A stretch of 64,000 nt of DNA from Arsukibacterium tuosuense (GTDB taxonomy: Bacteria > Pseudomonadota > Gammaproteobacteria > Enterobacterales > Alteromonadaceae), in the NCBI RefSeq assembly GCF_900215315.1, contig NZ_OBEB01000011.1, positions 1 through 64,000 of the forward strand, in the 5' to 3' direction. Positions 8,518 through 19,728 of the stretch are shown piece after piece. The position numbers and the translations under genes are program-made. How positions within the stretch are numbered: position 1 is the first letter of the stretch; each line of letters starts with the position of its first letter. A model generated the notes under the pieces. The model worked only from the letters and a program-made list of their open reading frames with translations, did no database searches and had not been told where the DNA came from.

Positions 8518-9039
8518 ATGGCCAACATAACATTTTACCAGCCGTTTTCTCACCTGAAATCATTAGCAGCGATGGCGCTGTTAACCCTGAGCACAGCGCT
8601 GGCCAGCCCGGCAGCTGTTGCTGATGACGCTAAAGCCGATGTCACAGAATTTGGTGACTGGCGGGCGGTGTGCCGCGACCAGTGCGTTATCGCCCAGGGC
8701 CTGCAAAACCCTGAGCAACCGGGGCTTATTTATTCCAGCCAGGTATCCTATGTCAGTAACAGCAGTGATCCGGTACTGCAGCTTAATTTGCCTTTAGGTA
8801 TTTATCTGCCACCGGGTGTGGCAATTGATATTGGCGAGAACAAGCACCGGGCACCGGTTACCGTATGCTTGCCCGAGGGTTGTAAAGTTTTGCTGGTATT
8901 AAGCCCGGAGGTAGTTAAACAACTGCAGGATAACGCCGCCTACACGGTACAGCTGTTCGTAACCGAGCAAAGCCCGCGCCAGCTGAAGTTTTCATTACGG
9001 GGCTTTAGTGATGCCCTGGCCAGTTTAACGGCAGACTAG
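8518..9039 (+). CDS. Invasion-associated locus B (IalB) family periplasmic protein
   Basis: A 173-residue exported protein: a long N-region, a hydrophobic segment, and probable cleavage near AVADD. The mature part has the IalB pattern GDWRAVC...QCVIAQ, four cysteines, and a C-terminal beta-rich FSLRGFSDAL segment. IalB was named in Bartonella, but homologues are widespread in free-living bacteria and their function is unclear, so invasion should not be inferred. It converges with mutT, 12 bases away. Confidence 0.75.
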   Translation: MANITFYQPFSHLKSLAAMALLTLSTALASPAAVADDAKADVTEFGDWRAVCRDQCVIAQGLQNPEQPGLIYSSQVSYVSNSSDPVLQLNLPLGIYLPPGVAIDIGENKHRAPVTVCLPEGCKVLLVLSPEVVKQLQDNAAYTVQLFVTEQSPRQLKFSLRGFSDALASLTAD

Positions 9040-9051
9040 CAACAGCCGCCG

Positions 9052-9507
9052 TTATAAAAAGCGCTGTTGTAATTGCTGTACTATGGGCAAGTTGGCATCG
9101 GGGAAAGTAATACTGGCCAGGTCGCTGATATTAACCCACTGCAGTGGCTGGCCTTCCAGCCCCTGTGGCGTACCAGTAAAATCGGTAACCAGCCAGATGT
9201 CCAGGGTAACCTGACGCTCCGGATAGCTATGTTGCAGCAGCATAAAAGGCTCGGCTTTGCTAACGGTTATCGCCAGTTCTTCTGTTAACTCACGGGCTAA
9301 TGCGGCTGCGACGGTTTCGCCCTGCTCGACTTTACCGCCCGGGAACTCCCACTTACCGCCCTGATGCTGCTTACTGCTGCGCAAGGCTAACAATACTTGC
9401 TGCTGCTTAACAATAACGCCCACTGCCACATGCAATTGTGGCAGGGCGCTGGCGTGCTGGCTGCTGATGTTAGCTGTGCCAGCCACAGTATCAGCTGAGT
9501 TTGCCAT
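9052..9507 (-). CDS. mutT: 8-oxo-dGTP diphosphatase MutT (Nudix)
   Basis: Cleans oxidised guanine nucleotides from the pool. The Nudix box reads [20 protein letters not shown] with EELAI after it; the usual Gly of EExG is Ala here. The order secA-mutT matches E. coli. An ATG at 9576 would overlap secA by 86 bases; the ATG at 9507 (MANSADTV) overlaps it by only 17 and is preferred, though it has no strong ribosome binding site and a non-ATG start closer to the conserved VAVGVIV strand is possible. Confidence 0.88.
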   Translation of the reverse strand: MANSADTVAGTANISSQHASALPQLHVAVGVIVKQQQVLLALRSSKQHQGGKWEFPGGKVEQGETVAAALARELTEELAITVSKAEPFMLLQHSYPERQVTLDIWLVTDFTGTPQGLEGQPLQWVNISDLASITFPDANLPIVQQLQQRFL

Positions 9508-12235
9508 GACACTGTTTATATTTTTTACCTGAGCCACAGGGACATGGGTCGTTGCGGCCCACTTTGTCGCCGTCACGGACTACCGGTGTCGGCATGGCAT
9601 TTGCGCCAGCTGCAGCAGGCGCCGGGGCTTGTGCTGGAGCGGCAGCACCCATCTGGCCGGCTTCGGCATGCTGATAGTTATGTGGCACTGCATCGGCTTT
9701 ACGGCGTTGCTCTTCCACTGCCTCAACATCTTCAGCCGCTTTAACCTGAACCCGGCTTAAAACACCGATAACATCTGTTTTCAGCTCGTCCAGCATCGTC
9801 GAGAACAGCTCAAAAGCTTCGCGCTTATATTCCTGCTTCGGGTTTTTCTGGGCGTAGCCACGCAGGTTAATACCCTGCCGCAGGTGATCCATCGCCGCTA
9901 AGTGCTCTTTCCAGTGGGTATCGAGGCTTTGCAGCATAATGGCTTTTTCAAACTGGCGTAAAACCTCTACCCCAACCATTTGCTCTTTATGCTTGTAGCC
10001 TTCGCTAAATTCCAGCTGAATTTTATCACGCAGTTTTTCTTCAAACAGTTTTTTGTCATCAGCCAGCCATTTGGCTACCGGCAGTTCTAAGCCGAAGTCG
10101 GCCTTCAAGCGCTGCTCCAGCCCCGGAATATCCCACATTTCATCTAATGATTGCGGCGGAATATACTGGCTGATCACTGAGTCGACCACATCATCGCGAA
10201 TGGCACTGACCGTTTCGCTGATGTCAGTTGCATCTAACAGTTCGTTACGTTGCTCGTATACCACCTTACGCTGGTCGTTGGCGACGTCATCAAACTCCAG
10301 CAATTGCTTACGGATATCGAAGTTACGGGCTTCTACTTTACGCTGAGCGTTTTCAATGGCCCGGCTAACCCACGGGTGTTCAATGGCTTCGCCCTTCTCC
10401 ATGCCTAAGCGGCGCATCATGCCGGCCATCCGGTCAGAGGCGAAAATACGCATTAACGCATCGTCCAGCGACAGATAGAACCGCGATGAACCCGGATCGC
10501 CCTGGCGGCCTGAACGACCACGCAGCTGGTTATCGATCCGCCGTGACTCATGGCGCTCGGTACCAATGATATGTAAACCACCGGCGGCAATAACGGCATC
10601 GTGGCGCAGTTGCCAGTCGGCGGTAATTTTCGCTACGGCTTCGTCAGTTTTGTTTTCCAGCGCCGCTAATTCAGATTGTAAGCTGCCGCCCAGCACGATA
10701 TCGGTACCCCGACCTGCCATATTGGTGGCAATGGTAACGGTGCCCGGCCGGCCGGCGTCGGCAATAATCTGCGCTTCATTGGCGTGAAACTTGGCATTAA
10801 GCACCTGATGCTTAATTTTGGCTTTATTCAGTAAATCAGACAGGTATTCAGAGCTTTCGATTGACGCCGTACCCACCAGCACTGGCCGTTTGGCGTCGCG
10901 GGCTTTAACAATGTCTTCAATAATGGCGTTGTACTTATCTTCAGCGGTTAAGTACACCAGGTCGGCCATATCGTCCCGCACCATAGGGCGGTTGGTAGGC
11001 ACAACAATGGTTTCCAGGCCATAAATTTGCTGGAATTCAAAGGCTTCTGTATCGGCGGTACCTGTCATACCGGCCAGTTTGTCGTAAAGGCGGAAATAGT
11101 TCTGAAAGGTAATAGAAGCCAGGGTCTGGTTTTCGTTCTGAATACGGACGCCTTCTTTGGCTTCAACTGCCTGGTGCAGACCTTCTGACCAGCGCCGGCC
11201 TTCCATGGTACGGCCGGTGTGTTCGTCAACAATAACAATTTCGCCGTCTTTCACGACGTAGTCAACGTCGCGTTTAAATAACTGATGCGCCCGCAGTGCA
11301 GCATACACATGGTGCAGCAGGGTAATATTGGCGGCAGAGAACAGGGTCTCTTCTTCACCGATCATGCCGGCTTCGCGCAGCATCTCTTCTACTTTAATCT
11401 GGCCTTGCTCGGTTAAATATACCTGGCGGGCTTTTTCATCAACGGTAAAGTGACCATCACCGTGCTTACCCTCTTCGTCTTCCTTATCCTGCTTTTCCAG
11501 CTGCGGCACCAGTACATTAATTTTCTTGTACAGCTCTGAGCTGTCTTCGGCCGGGCCAGAGATAATAAGCGGGGTACGGGCTTCATCTATTAAAATTGAG
11601 TCGACTTCATCGATAATGGCGTAGGCTAAATCGCGCTGCACCCGGTCTTGCGGTGAGAACGCCATATTATCGCGTAAATAGTCGAAACCAAATTCGTTAT
11701 TGGTACCGTAGGTAATGTCGGCCTGATACGCCTGTTGCTTGGCCTGATGGGCTAAACCGGGCACATTAACCCCAACGGTCATGCCTAAGAAGGTGAACAG
11801 CGGTTCGTTAGTCTCAGCATCGCGCCGCGCCAGATAGTCGTTAACGGTAATAACATGGACGCTCTTGCCACTTAACGCATTCAGGTAAGCCGGCAGGGTA
11901 GCGGTAAGGGTTTTACCTTCACCGGTGCGCATTTCGGAAATACGGCCCTGGTGCAGCACAATACCACCCAGCAGCTGCACGTCGAAGTGACGCATTTTGA
12001 ATACCCGGGTACTGGCTTCGCGCACAGTAGCAAAGGCCTCGGGCAAAATATCTTCCAGGGTGGCGCCTTGTTGCATCCGCTGTTTAAACTCAGCGGTTTT
12101 TTGCTTTAAGGCTTCATCGGATAACGCCTGGTATTCGGCTTCCAGGGCATTAATTTGCTTCACATATTTCTGTTGTTTTTTCAGGAAGCGGTCGTTACGG
12201 CTGCCAACTAATTTGGCGAAAAATTTTCCAAACAT
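9491..12235 (-). CDS. secA: Preprotein translocase ATPase SecA
   Basis: Motor ATPase that pushes unfolded preproteins through SecYEG. The 914 residues include the DEAD motor with MRTGEGKTL and DEVDSILID, the preprotein-crosslinking domain, the second motor domain with MAGRGTDI and [12 protein letters not shown], and the C-terminal zinc motif [14 protein letters not shown] that binds SecB and lipid. A Pro/Ala-rich linker precedes the zinc tail. No secM is present; dciA diverges upstream instead. mutT follows and overlaps. Confidence 0.98.
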   Translation of the reverse strand: MFGKFFAKLVGSRNDRFLKKQQKYVKQINALEAEYQALSDEALKQKTAEFKQRMQQGATLEDILPEAFATVREASTRVFKMRHFDVQLLGGIVLHQGRISEMRTGEGKTLTATLPAYLNALSGKSVHVITVNDYLARRDAETNEPLFTFLGMTVGVNVPGLAHQAKQQAYQADITYGTNNEFGFDYLRDNMAFSPQDRVQRDLAYAIIDEVDSILIDEARTPLIISGPAEDSSELYKKINVLVPQLEKQDKEDEEGKHGDGHFTVDEKARQVYLTEQGQIKVEEMLREAGMIGEEETLFSAANITLLHHVYAALRAHQLFKRDVDYVVKDGEIVIVDEHTGRTMEGRRWSEGLHQAVEAKEGVRIQNENQTLASITFQNYFRLYDKLAGMTGTADTEAFEFQQIYGLETIVVPTNRPMVRDDMADLVYLTAEDKYNAIIEDIVKARDAKRPVLVGTASIESSEYLSDLLNKAKIKHQVLNAKFHANEAQIIADAGRPGTVTIATNMAGRGTDIVLGGSLQSELAALENKTDEAVAKITADWQLRHDAVIAAGGLHIIGTERHESRRIDNQLRGRSGRQGDPGSSRFYLSLDDALMRIFASDRMAGMMRRLGMEKGEAIEHPWVSRAIENAQRKVEARNFDIRKQLLEFDDVANDQRKVVYEQRNELLDATDISETVSAIRDDVVDSVISQYIPPQSLDEMWDIPGLEQRLKADFGLELPVAKWLADDKKLFEEKLRDKIQLEFSEGYKHKEQMVGVEVLRQFEKAIMLQSLDTHWKEHLAAMDHLRQGINLRGYAQKNPKQEYKREAFELFSTMLDELKTDVIGVLSRVQVKAAEDVEAVEEQRRKADAVPHNYQHAEAGQMGAAAPAQAPAPAAAGANAMPTPVVRDGDKVGRNDPCPCGSGKKYKQCHGKLS

Positions 12236-12449
12236 TATCCAGTTACCATTTAAGTTAAAACTGCTTTGCAGCCCTGGCCAGGCCAGTTATTTATTGTCGT
12301 TGTTGGTTACTACTGCCTGCCGGTGCAACGGCTATTGGCAGAATATGGTGCCAACCAGGCTGAGTTTCAAGCCCGGCGAACTGTGGCAGCACCGATAAAA
12401 CCTGTTACACTTAACCGGCCTGCTATTAAGCCCGTTAAGTAAGCTGTTG

Positions 12450-12911
12450 ATGAAACGCTATAGCCATAAACCCGAAGATTTAACCAAGCTGTTTGGCCAG
12501 AGCTCGCTGGCCACGATGCAGCAACAGTATGAACTTGTTCGCAAATTAAATTCCGAGTTATGCCATATTTTGCAGCTGGAACAACTGAGTTTTTGTCAGG
12601 TGTCGAGCATTAATGCCGGGCGGGCGGTTATTTTATGTCAATCGCCAGGCTGGGCTAACCGGTTAAAGATGCAGCGCGATGCCATTCTAGACAATTTCAG
12701 GCAAAAAATCTTGCCTGATTTAGCCGGAATTGATATTGAAGTGTCACCGCACGGCCAGATTGCCCGCCCTGCCGTAAAAACACCGCCGAAAGCGCCTGCT
12801 AATCCTAAACAACACGACTTATCAGCCAGCGCCCGCGCCTCGCTACAACAAGCATTAGAACATAGCGACGACAAGGTAAAACAAGCCCTGACCCGCCTCC
12901 TCGCCAAATAA
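12450..12911 (+). CDS. dciA: DciA-type replicative helicase loader (DUF721)
   Basis: The 153-residue protein has an N-terminal DUF721 domain (QYELVRKLNSELCHIL...GRAVILCQSPGWANRLK) with a K-homology-like fold, and a basic flexible C-terminal half. DciA proteins load the DnaB helicase in bacteria that lack DnaC-type loaders. DUF721 genes commonly lie between lpxC and secA, as here. The start is taken at ATG 12450 rather than the adjacent TTG at 12447. The stop abuts a palindromic repeat. Confidence 0.85.
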   Translation: MKRYSHKPEDLTKLFGQSSLATMQQQYELVRKLNSELCHILQLEQLSFCQVSSINAGRAVILCQSPGWANRLKMQRDAILDNFRQKILPDLAGIDIEVSPHGQIARPAVKTPPKAPANPKQHDLSASARASLQQALEHSDDKVKQALTRLLAK

Positions 12912-12972
12912 AATGGGTCAGAGTGAATAATTTATTCACTCTGACCCATTAAATTATTCACTCTGACCCATT
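12912..12972. repeat. REP-like palindrome, three arms
   Basis: A perfect 19-bp inverted repeat (arms 12912-12930 and 12932-12950, one-base spacer) with core GGGTCAGAGTGAATAA, followed by a third copy of the right arm at 12954-12972. The same core palindrome occurs at 44225-44267. Both copies start at or near a stop codon and lie between convergent genes. Resembles REP/REPIN-type repeats; no transposase is nearby. Confidence 0.85.
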
Positions 12973-12980
12973 TTAAGCAT

Positions 12981-13010
12981 AAAAAAACCGACATAACGTC
13001 GGTTTTTTAA
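12981..13010. terminator. Bidirectional terminator between dciA and lpxC
   Basis: Stem AACCGAC/GTCGGTT with loop ATAAC, flanked by A residues on the left and T residues on the right, so it can terminate both dciA (plus) and the dcw/lpxC transcript (minus). Confidence 0.9.
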
Positions 13011-13025
13011 GTTTGGTGGCAACTA

Positions 13026-13937
13026 TTACGCCAGTTGTGGTGCCAGGTAGGAGATAGGCATGTCGGCTTTGTCTTCAAAGCTGACAAATTCCCAGTTTTC
13101 CTGCTTGGCTAACACCGCGCATAACAACTGGTTATTTAAGGCATGACCGGTTTTGTATGAGATAAACTCGCCCAGCACGCTGTAACCTGCCATATATAAG
13201 TCACCGATGGCGTCGAGAATTTTATGTTTGATAAATTCGTCTTCGTAGCGCAGGCCGTCCTGGTTTAATACCCGGAACTCGTCCAGTACCACGGCATTGT
13301 CGAAACTGCCGCCTAACGCCAGGTTATTGGCACGCAGGTATTCGATGTCGTGCAGGAAACCAAAGGTACGGGCGCGGCTGATATCTTTGATAAAACCGGC
13401 AGCTGAAAAGTCCATTTGCATCCGCTGAGTGGTTTCAGCAATAACGGGATGGTCGAAGTCGATAGCGAAATCAATTTTAAAGCCGTTATGCGGCTTAATT
13501 TCGGCCCACTTGTCGCCGTCTTCCACCCGCACGGTACGATTAATCCGGATGAATTTCTTGGCCAGTTTCTGCTCGCTGATGCCGGCTTCCAGCAACAGGT
13601 AGACAAAAGGGTTGGCACTGCCGTCCATGATCGGGATTTCAGCAGAGTCGACTTCAATAATAAGATTGTCGATACCCAGGCCGGCAACAGCAGCCATTAA
13701 ATGCTCGGTAGTCGACAGCCGCACGCCCTGTTCATTAATTAAACACGTACACATTACCGTGTCACCCACCATTTCTGGGGTAACTTTAAAGTCGACTATC
13801 GGATCCAGGTCAACACGACGGAACATAATGCCCGTGTTATCAGGTGCAGGCCGGAGAGTGAGCGTAACCTTTTCACCCTTGTGTAACCCAACACCAATAG
13901 TACTGACTGTTTTAGCGACGGTACGTTGTTTAATCAT
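13026..13937 (-). CDS. lpxC: UDP-3-O-acyl-GlcNAc deacetylase LpxC
   Basis: Zinc amidase that performs the committed step of lipid A synthesis. The 303-residue protein shows the [18 protein letters not shown] start, the zinc/active-site TEHLMAA motif and the [13 protein letters not shown] motif with the other His and Asp ligands, and ends within the family's usual length. It is the last gene of the dcw cluster, about 210 bases after ftsZ, with a good AGGAAG before its ATG, and ends at the bidirectional terminator. Confidence 0.97.
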   Translation of the reverse strand: MIKQRTVAKTVSTIGVGLHKGEKVTLTLRPAPDNTGIMFRRVDLDPIVDFKVTPEMVGDTVMCTCLINEQGVRLSTTEHLMAAVAGLGIDNLIIEVDSAEIPIMDGSANPFVYLLLEAGISEQKLAKKFIRINRTVRVEDGDKWAEIKPHNGFKIDFAIDFDHPVIAETTQRMQMDFSAAGFIKDISRARTFGFLHDIEYLRANNLALGGSFDNAVVLDEFRVLNQDGLRYEDEFIKHKILDAIGDLYMAGYSVLGEFISYKTGHALNNQLLCAVLAKQENWEFVSFEDKADMPISYLAPQLA

Positions 13938-14145
13938 AATTTCTTCCTGCTCAAATTTTAAGCAATCACAAAATGGCGGCGAAGCTTAGCACAACTTCCG
14001 CAGTTTTGCCAATTTACTGGCTATTGCTGCAGGCAGTTATGTTGCCAAATATCAGCTGAACAGCGGCTTAACTTCAACTGTTGCTAATATTATTCCCTTC
14101 ACCGGGCGTGCGCCAGACATTTTATTGTCGGCCACGGCAGGTAGC

Positions 14146-15306
14146 TTAATCTGCCTGCTTGCGTAAAAACGCCGGGATATCAAAAATATCGATACCGCCT
14201 TTACTTTCCGGCTGGGTTTTAGTCTGCGCTGCTTCTTCCTTTTGCGGGTTAGCCGCTGGTGCCGCATGACGCATGGTATTGCCCTGCTGTACATAAGCCG
14301 GTGCCGGCTCAGCGCGGTGATTTGGTACCAGGCTGATATCGGGCCGGCGATCAGCACCAATACCGGTAGCAACTACGGTTACCCGTAACTCGTCGTGCAT
14401 TTCCGGGTCGATAACCGCACCTACTACGACAGTGGCGTTTTCAGATGCGAAGGCTTTAACCGCATTACCAACGATTTCAAACTCTTCGATACTGATATCC
14501 AGACCGGCAGTAATATTCACCAGAATACCTTTCGCGCCTGACAGGTCGATATCTTCCAGCAACGGGCTGGAAATGGCCTGCTCGGCAGCTTCTTCAGCAC
14601 GGTCCGGGCCTGACGCACGGCCGGTACCCATCATCGCAGTGCCCATTTCAGACATAACGGTACGTACGTCGGCAAAGTCGACGTTGATCAAACCGGGCCG
14701 GGTAATTAATTCAGCGATACCCTGCACGGCACCTAACAACACGTTGTTAGCCGCTTTAAACGCATCCAGCAGGCTGGTGCCTTTGCCTAATACTTTTAAC
14801 AGCTTGTCGTTCGGGATGGTGATAAGCGAGTCAACATACTTGCTCAGCTCCAGAATGCCCTCATCGGCATAGGCAGTGCGCTTTTTACCTTCGAACGGGA
14901 ACGGCTTGGTTACCACAGCTACCGTTAAAATGCCCAGTTCGCGCGCCACTTCAGCTACGATTGGCGCTGCACCGGTACCGGTACCACCGCCCATGCCAGC
15001 GGCGATAAAGATCATATCCGCGCCTTGCAGGGTTTTCTTGATGGTTTCCCGGTCTTCTTCAGCCGAGCGACGGCCGATTTCCGGGTTAGCACCGGCACCT
15101 AAGCCTTTGGTTACGCCGGCACCTAACTGCAGGGTAACGTTGGCTGAGGAATTACGCAGCGCCTGGGCGTCGGTATTGGCCGCCACAAACTCTACGCCTT
15201 CGATATTGCTGGCTACCATATATTCGACAGCATTACCGCCACCGCCGCCAACACCTATTACTTTAATTACAGCTTCTTGGCTGTGGTTTTCCATTAACTC
15301 AAACAT
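14146..15306 (-). CDS. ftsZ: Cell division GTPase FtsZ
   Basis: Tubulin-like GTPase that forms the Z-ring. The 386 residues include the nucleotide loop VGGGGGNAV, the tubulin signature GGGTGTGAAP at 106-115, the T7 loop NVDFADVRTVM, a variable linker, and the C-terminal peptide DIFDIPAFLRKQAD that binds FtsA, ZipA and ZapD. An in-frame ATG at 15342 exists, but the ATG at 15306 follows GGAGAG at the right distance and gives the canonical MFELMEN start. It lies 25 bases after ftsA. Confidence 0.98.
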   Translation of the reverse strand: MFELMENHSQEAVIKVIGVGGGGGNAVEYMVASNIEGVEFVAANTDAQALRNSSANVTLQLGAGVTKGLGAGANPEIGRRSAEEDRETIKKTLQGADMIFIAAGMGGGTGTGAAPIVAEVARELGILTVAVVTKPFPFEGKKRTAYADEGILELSKYVDSLITIPNDKLLKVLGKGTSLLDAFKAANNVLLGAVQGIAELITRPGLINVDFADVRTVMSEMGTAMMGTGRASGPDRAEEAAEQAISSPLLEDIDLSGAKGILVNITAGLDISIEEFEIVGNAVKAFASENATVVVGAVIDPEMHDELRVTVVATGIGADRRPDISLVPNHRAEPAPAYVQQGNTMRHAAPAANPQKEEAAQTKTQPESKGGIDIFDIPAFLRKQAD

Positions 15307-15331
15307 AGCTCTCTCTCCGTTTTTACGCTCT

Positions 15332-16567
15332 TTAAAACTCACCTTTGAACCAGCTGCTGATTTTCTTCAGCATGCTGCTAACTGGGTCGCGGCTCAGTGC
15401 CGCATTCTTTTGCTGGGCCCGGACATCCTTGCCATACAGCAACAACCCGACTACGCTGGCGTAGGCCGGGTCTTGTACATATTCTTTTAAACCGCTGACA
15501 TGCATCGGCTGGCCAACCCGCACCGGCATCTGAAACACGTCTTCGGCAAACTCGACTGCGCCTTCCATTTTTGAAGTACCGCCGGTTAGCACTAAGCCCG
15601 CGGCAATTTGTTCTTCCAGACCAGAGCTGCGAATTTCTTCCAGCACCAGCTCGAACAATTCGTGATAACGCGGCTCGATAACTTCGGCCAGAGTATGACG
15701 CGACATTGACCGCGCCGGCCGGCCGCCAACACTGGGTACTTCAATGCTTTCTTCCTTGCCCACCATGCTGCGCAGGGCACAGGCGTACTGCACTTTTATA
15801 TCTTCAGCATGGCTTATCGGCGTGCGGAAAATTTTGGCAATATCGCTGGTAACCTGATTGCCGGCCACCGGAATAACGGCGGTATGGCGTAAGGCACCAT
15901 TGGTATAAATCGATAAATCGATGGTGCCGCCACCCATATCGACCACACAAACACCCAGCTCTTTTTCATCGTCGGTTAATACCGCGTAGCTGGAGGCCAG
16001 CGATGAAAAAATCAGCTGATCAACCTGTAAGCCACAACGCTCAACACACTTTTCAATGTTTTTTGCCATATCGTTGGCACAGGTAATAATGTGGGCCTTG
16101 GCCTCCATTCTTACCCCGGACATGCCTACCGGGCTTTTAATGCCTTCCTGCATGTCGACCGAAAACTCCTGTGGCAATACATGCAGCATGCGTCGCTCAG
16201 CCGAAATAGGCACTGACTTAGCCGCATGAATAACACTGGCCACATCGTCAGCGGTAACTTCAGTATCGTTAATCGGCACCATGCCGCTTTCGTTCTGGCA
16301 GCGGATATGTTTCCCGGTAATGCCTAAATAGACAGACGAAATCTGACAGTCAGCCATCAGCTCGGCTTCGTTAATGGCCCGCTGTACCGCCTGCACCACC
16401 AGATTCAGATCGTTAACGCCGCCTTTATCCATACCCCGCGAGGCATGAGTACCCACGCCGACAATACTGAGCCGGTTGTCCGGGGTTATTTCGCCTACTA
16501 CGGCTTTAATCTGAGCGGTGCCGATATCCAGCCCTACTATCAGATCTCGTTCTATCGACTTTGTCAT
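15332..16567 (-). CDS. ftsA: Cell division protein FtsA
   Basis: Actin-like ATPase that anchors FtsZ to the membrane and recruits late division proteins. The 411-residue protein starts LIVGLDIGTAQIKAVVGE (phosphate-1 loop), has the second phosphate loop VVDMGGGTIDLS, the GLVLTGGTSKMEG adenosine motif, and a C-terminal amphipathic helix (LKKISSWFKGEF) for membrane attachment. The start overlaps the ftsQ stop by four bases. Confidence 0.98.
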   Translation of the reverse strand: MTKSIERDLIVGLDIGTAQIKAVVGEITPDNRLSIVGVGTHASRGMDKGGVNDLNLVVQAVQRAINEAELMADCQISSVYLGITGKHIRCQNESGMVPINDTEVTADDVASVIHAAKSVPISAERRMLHVLPQEFSVDMQEGIKSPVGMSGVRMEAKAHIITCANDMAKNIEKCVERCGLQVDQLIFSSLASSYAVLTDDEKELGVCVVDMGGGTIDLSIYTNGALRHTAVIPVAGNQVTSDIAKIFRTPISHAEDIKVQYACALRSMVGKEESIEVPSVGGRPARSMSRHTLAEVIEPRYHELFELVLEEIRSSGLEEQIAAGLVLTGGTSKMEGAVEFAEDVFQMPVRVGQPMHVSGLKEYVQDPAYASVVGLLLYGKDVRAQQKNAALSRDPVSSMLKKISSWFKGEF

Positions 16568-17337
16568 GCTTTTCTCTTTGGCTCCGTATTGGCATAACGC
16601 ACGGCAATGCCGGTGTCATAGCGCAGATCGACTTCAGCTAATGCCTGTTCCCGATGATTTTTCATGGTCGGGTATAATTCAATAAACCGTTGCAAGCGTT
16701 TCATGGTGTCCTGCCGCCCCAGCTGCAGCGCCAGGCCGTCCTGCAGTTGCAGGCGCCAGGAAAAACGCTCGGTTAACCACAGTTGCTCAGCGTTAAACTG
16801 ATGTATCCGCAGCAACGCTTGCATATGGCGAAACATTGTCAGGGCATCCTGCTCACTGCCCTCGGGGCCGTGCAACCGGGGCAAGGCCGGGATCAGCTCG
16901 CTTAGCGGGGCGATAAATAACTCCCCTTTATTATTGAGCAAGTGCTGCTGATTCCAGACTGCGACCGGCTGCTGCTCTGTGACAACCACCACCAGGGTGT
17001 CAGGCCATTGTTTGCGCACGGCTGCCTGATACACCCAAGGTTGTTGCTGCAGGAACTGCTGCACCTGATCAACGTCCACCCGAAAAAAATTGCCAACATA
17101 TTCCTGCTGCAGCTGTTGCTGCAAAGCCTGCTGCTGAATATGCTGAAAATCACCGTATAACCGCACCTGTTTTATTGGTGCGCCCTGCTGGCTTTGCAGC
17201 CAGCCATGGACCTGGATACCGCCCCAGGTCAGCAGCGCCAGTGCCAACACAAAAAACAGCAGGCCGCCGATAAAACCGGGCCTGTGGTTTAGTTGCTGCC
17301 TGTCGGTTAACTGCTGAAAGTACTGACGCAAGCTCAT
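16564..17337 (-). CDS. ftsQ: Cell division protein FtsQ
   Basis: Bitopic divisome protein that links early and late components through FtsB/FtsL. The 257 residues have a short cytoplasmic tail, one membrane segment (about 24-45), a periplasmic POTRA domain starting near IKQVRLYGDFQHI, and the FtsQ beta-domain with PWVYQAAVRKQWPDTLVVVVTEQ. The POTRA region is unusually rich in Gln. It starts two bases from the ddlB stop and overlaps ftsA. Confidence 0.95.
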   Translation of the reverse strand: MSLRQYFQQLTDRQQLNHRPGFIGGLLFFVLALALLTWGGIQVHGWLQSQQGAPIKQVRLYGDFQHIQQQALQQQLQQEYVGNFFRVDVDQVQQFLQQQPWVYQAAVRKQWPDTLVVVVTEQQPVAVWNQQHLLNNKGELFIAPLSELIPALPRLHGPEGSEQDALTMFRHMQALLRIHQFNAEQLWLTERFSWRLQLQDGLALQLGRQDTMKRLQRFIELYPTMKNHREQALAEVDLRYDTGIAVRYANTEPKRKA

Positions 17338-17338
17338 A

Positions 17339-18277
17339 TTACTGCTCCTGCACTTTTGTTGTGTCTGGCAGGGTTTGCTGCAAAATGCGAAGTACCAGCT
17401 CGCTGAAACTTAAACCGGCGGCTTTTGCCGCCATCGGTACCAGCGACTTTTCAGTCATGCCCGGCACAGTATTCACTTCCAGTAAAAAATGTTCGCCCTG
17501 CTCATTCAGCATTAAATCAACCCGGCCCCAACCGGAGGCGCCGACGGCTTTAAAGGCGGCCAGGGCATCGGTTTGCATAGCGGCGGTTTGCTCCGCGGTT
17601 AACGGCGCCGGACATAAATACTCGGTGCTGTTGGCCTGATATTTGGCTTCGTAATCATAAAAAGCCCGCGGCGTGCGCATTTCCACAATCGGCAGCACCG
17701 TATCGCCCAGAATCGAAATGGTAAATTCACGACCGTTGATCCAGCGCTCGACCAAAATTTCGCTGTCATATTTAAGCGCGGCGGCAATAGCCTGCTCTAA
17801 CTCATTTGCAGTACAGGCTGCACTCATGCCGATACTGGACCCTTCATTAGCCGGCTTAACCATTACTTTGCCGCCCAGCTCTGCCAGTAATTCGGCATAG
17901 TCGAGAGTGTCGTTATGGACCACGGCAAACGGCGCTGTCGGCAGCTGCTGCGCTAAAAACAAGCGTTTACAACGAATTTTATCCATCGCTAACGCGGAGC
18001 CGAGCACACCACTACCAGTGTAAGGCAGGCCCAGCAACTGCAACGCGCCCTGCATGGTACCGTCTTCACCACCACGGCCATGCAGCACGATAAATACCCG
18101 CTCCGCTTTTACCTCGCTCATTAACGCGGTTAACGGTTGTTCGGCCGGGTCAAAGGCTACGGCATTTACACCGGCCTGCTGCAAGGCCCTAAGTACCGCT
18201 TTGCCAGAGCGCAGCGACACCTCACGTTCAGCAGAATGCCCGCCAAACATCACGGCGACTTTGCCAAAGTTGCTCAT
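17339..18277 (-). CDS. ddlB: D-alanine--D-alanine ligase B
   Basis: ATP-grasp ligase that makes the D-Ala-D-Ala dipeptide used by MurF. The 312-residue protein has the [14 protein letters not shown] start, the [15 protein letters not shown] segment, and the metal-binding [20 protein letters not shown] region. The start overlaps the murC stop by four bases, the arrangement seen in many dcw clusters. Confidence 0.97.
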   Translation of the reverse strand: MSNFGKVAVMFGGHSAEREVSLRSGKAVLRALQQAGVNAVAFDPAEQPLTALMSEVKAERVFIVLHGRGGEDGTMQGALQLLGLPYTGSGVLGSALAMDKIRCKRLFLAQQLPTAPFAVVHNDTLDYAELLAELGGKVMVKPANEGSSIGMSAACTANELEQAIAAALKYDSEILVERWINGREFTISILGDTVLPIVEMRTPRAFYDYEAKYQANSTEYLCPAPLTAEQTAAMQTDALAAFKAVGASGWGRVDLMLNEQGEHFLLEVNTVPGMTEKSLVPMAAKAAGLSFSELVLRILQQTLPDTTKVQEQ

Positions 18278-19728
18278 GCTGCACCCTCCGACAATTGCTT
18301 TAATTTGTTAATATCCAGCCGGGTTGTAGCCAGCTCTTTCACCAAAGTACCAATATTGCCGGCGCCCTGGGTCAGCACAATATCGCCATCTTCAAGTACC
18401 TCGGCCAGCGCCCCGGCCAGCGCTTTCGGTTCTGCCACATATACCGGCTCTAACTGGCCGCGGGCCCGGATAGAGCGACATAAGTTGCGGCTGTCAGCGC
18501 CGGCAATCGGCGCTTCGCCGGCAGAGTACACTTCCAGCAATAACAGTTTGTCGACACTGGACAGCACCGAGGTGAAATCTTCGTATAAATCGCGGGTGCG
18601 GCTGAAGCGGTGTGGCTGATAGGCCATGACCAGCCGGCGCTCAGGCCAGGCACTGCGCACGGCAGCAATAGTGGCGGCCACTTCGGTCGGGTGATGACCA
18701 TAGTCGTCAATTAACAGCACTTTGCCACGGCCGGTATCAAACTCACCGTATTGCTGAAAACGCCGGCCAATGCCTTCAAATTTACCCAGCGCAGCCAGAA
18801 TAGCCTGCTCGCTGATCCCTTCATCTGCAGCCAGTGCAAAAGCTGCAGTGGCGTTTAAGGCGTTGTGTTTACCCGGCAAATTCAATTGCACTTCGCGCTG
18901 GTTGCCGGCAGGGTCAGTAATCACAAAGAAGCTGCGGGTACCCTGCTGGCTGAATTCGGTAATTTTATAATCTGCATCGTCGCTGAAACCATAGGTCAGC
19001 ACGGTGCGGCCGATTGACGGGATCAGGCCACGTAGTACTTTATCGTCGATACACACCACTGCCATGCCATAAAATGGCAGGTTATGGCAAAACTCCAGAT
19101 AGGTGTCCTTCAGTTTTTCAAAGTCACCTTCATAGGTGTCCATATGGTCGGCTTCGATATTGGTAATTACCGTCGCCATCGGTTGCAAATGCAGGAATGA
19201 TGCATCGCTTTCATCTGCTTCAGCAATTAAATAGCGGCCGGCACCTAAGCGGGCGTTAGAACCGGCAGAATTAAGTAAACCACCAATCACAAAGGTCGGG
19301 TCGGTACCCGCTTCGGCGAAAATAGACGCCAGCAAGCTGGTGGTGGTGGTTTTACCGTGGGTGCCGGCAATGGCAATACCATGGCGAAACCGCATCAGCT
19401 CGCCGAGCATTTCTGCGCGGCGCACCACCGGGATACGCTGGGCCAGGGCCGCAGCGACTTCCGGGTTAGCGGCTTTAATGGCGCTGGATACCACCACCAC
19501 ACTGGCACCGTCTATCTGACTGGCGTGGTGGCCAAATTTCACTTCCGCACCCAATGATACCAAACGTTCAACTACCGGGTTGGATGCCAGATCGGAACCG
19601 GTGACCTTATACCCTTCATTCAACAATACTTCAGCAATACCGCCCATACCGGCGCCGCCGATGCCAACAAAGTGGATCCGCTCTACCCGGCGCATGGCCT
19701 GTTTTTTATGTTGCAGGGTGGTAATCAT
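18274..19728 (-). CDS. murC: UDP-N-acetylmuramate--L-alanine ligase MurC
   Basis: Adds the first amino acid (L-Ala) of the stem peptide to UDP-MurNAc. The N-terminal Rossmann domain has [16 protein letters not shown], the ATP loop is [10 protein letters not shown], and the C-terminal domain has [10 protein letters not shown]. An ATG at 19755 is possible, but the ATG at 19728 overlaps the murG stop as ATGA, implying translational coupling, and gives a 484-residue protein close to the usual size. Confidence 0.97.
   Translation of the reverse strand: MITTLQHKKQAMRRVERIHFVGIGGAGMGGIAEVLLNEGYKVTGSDLASNPVVERLVSLGAEVKFGHHASQIDGASVVVVSSAIKAANPEVAAALAQRIPVVRRAEMLGELMRFRHGIAIAGTHGKTTTTSLLASIFAEAGTDPTFVIGGLLNSAGSNARLGAGRYLIAEADESDASFLHLQPMATVITNIEADHMDTYEGDFEKLKDTYLEFCHNLPFYGMAVVCIDDKVLRGLIPSIGRTVLTYGFSDDADYKITEFSQQGTRSFFVITDPAGNQREVQLNLPGKHNALNATAAFALAADEGISEQAILAALGKFEGIGRRFQQYGEFDTGRGKVLLIDDYGHHPTEVAATIAAVRSAWPERRLVMAYQPHRFSRTRDLYEDFTSVLSSVDKLLLLEVYSAGEAPIAGADSRNLCRSIRARGQLEPVYVAEPKALAGALAEVLEDGDIVLTQGAGNIGTLVKELATTRLDINKLKQLSEGAA

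Noticed and set aside
9040-9069. CAACAGC/GCTGTTG inverted repeat as terminator between the IalB-family gene and mutT
   Set aside because: The loop is 16 bases, the right arm is inside mutT and no T-tract follows.
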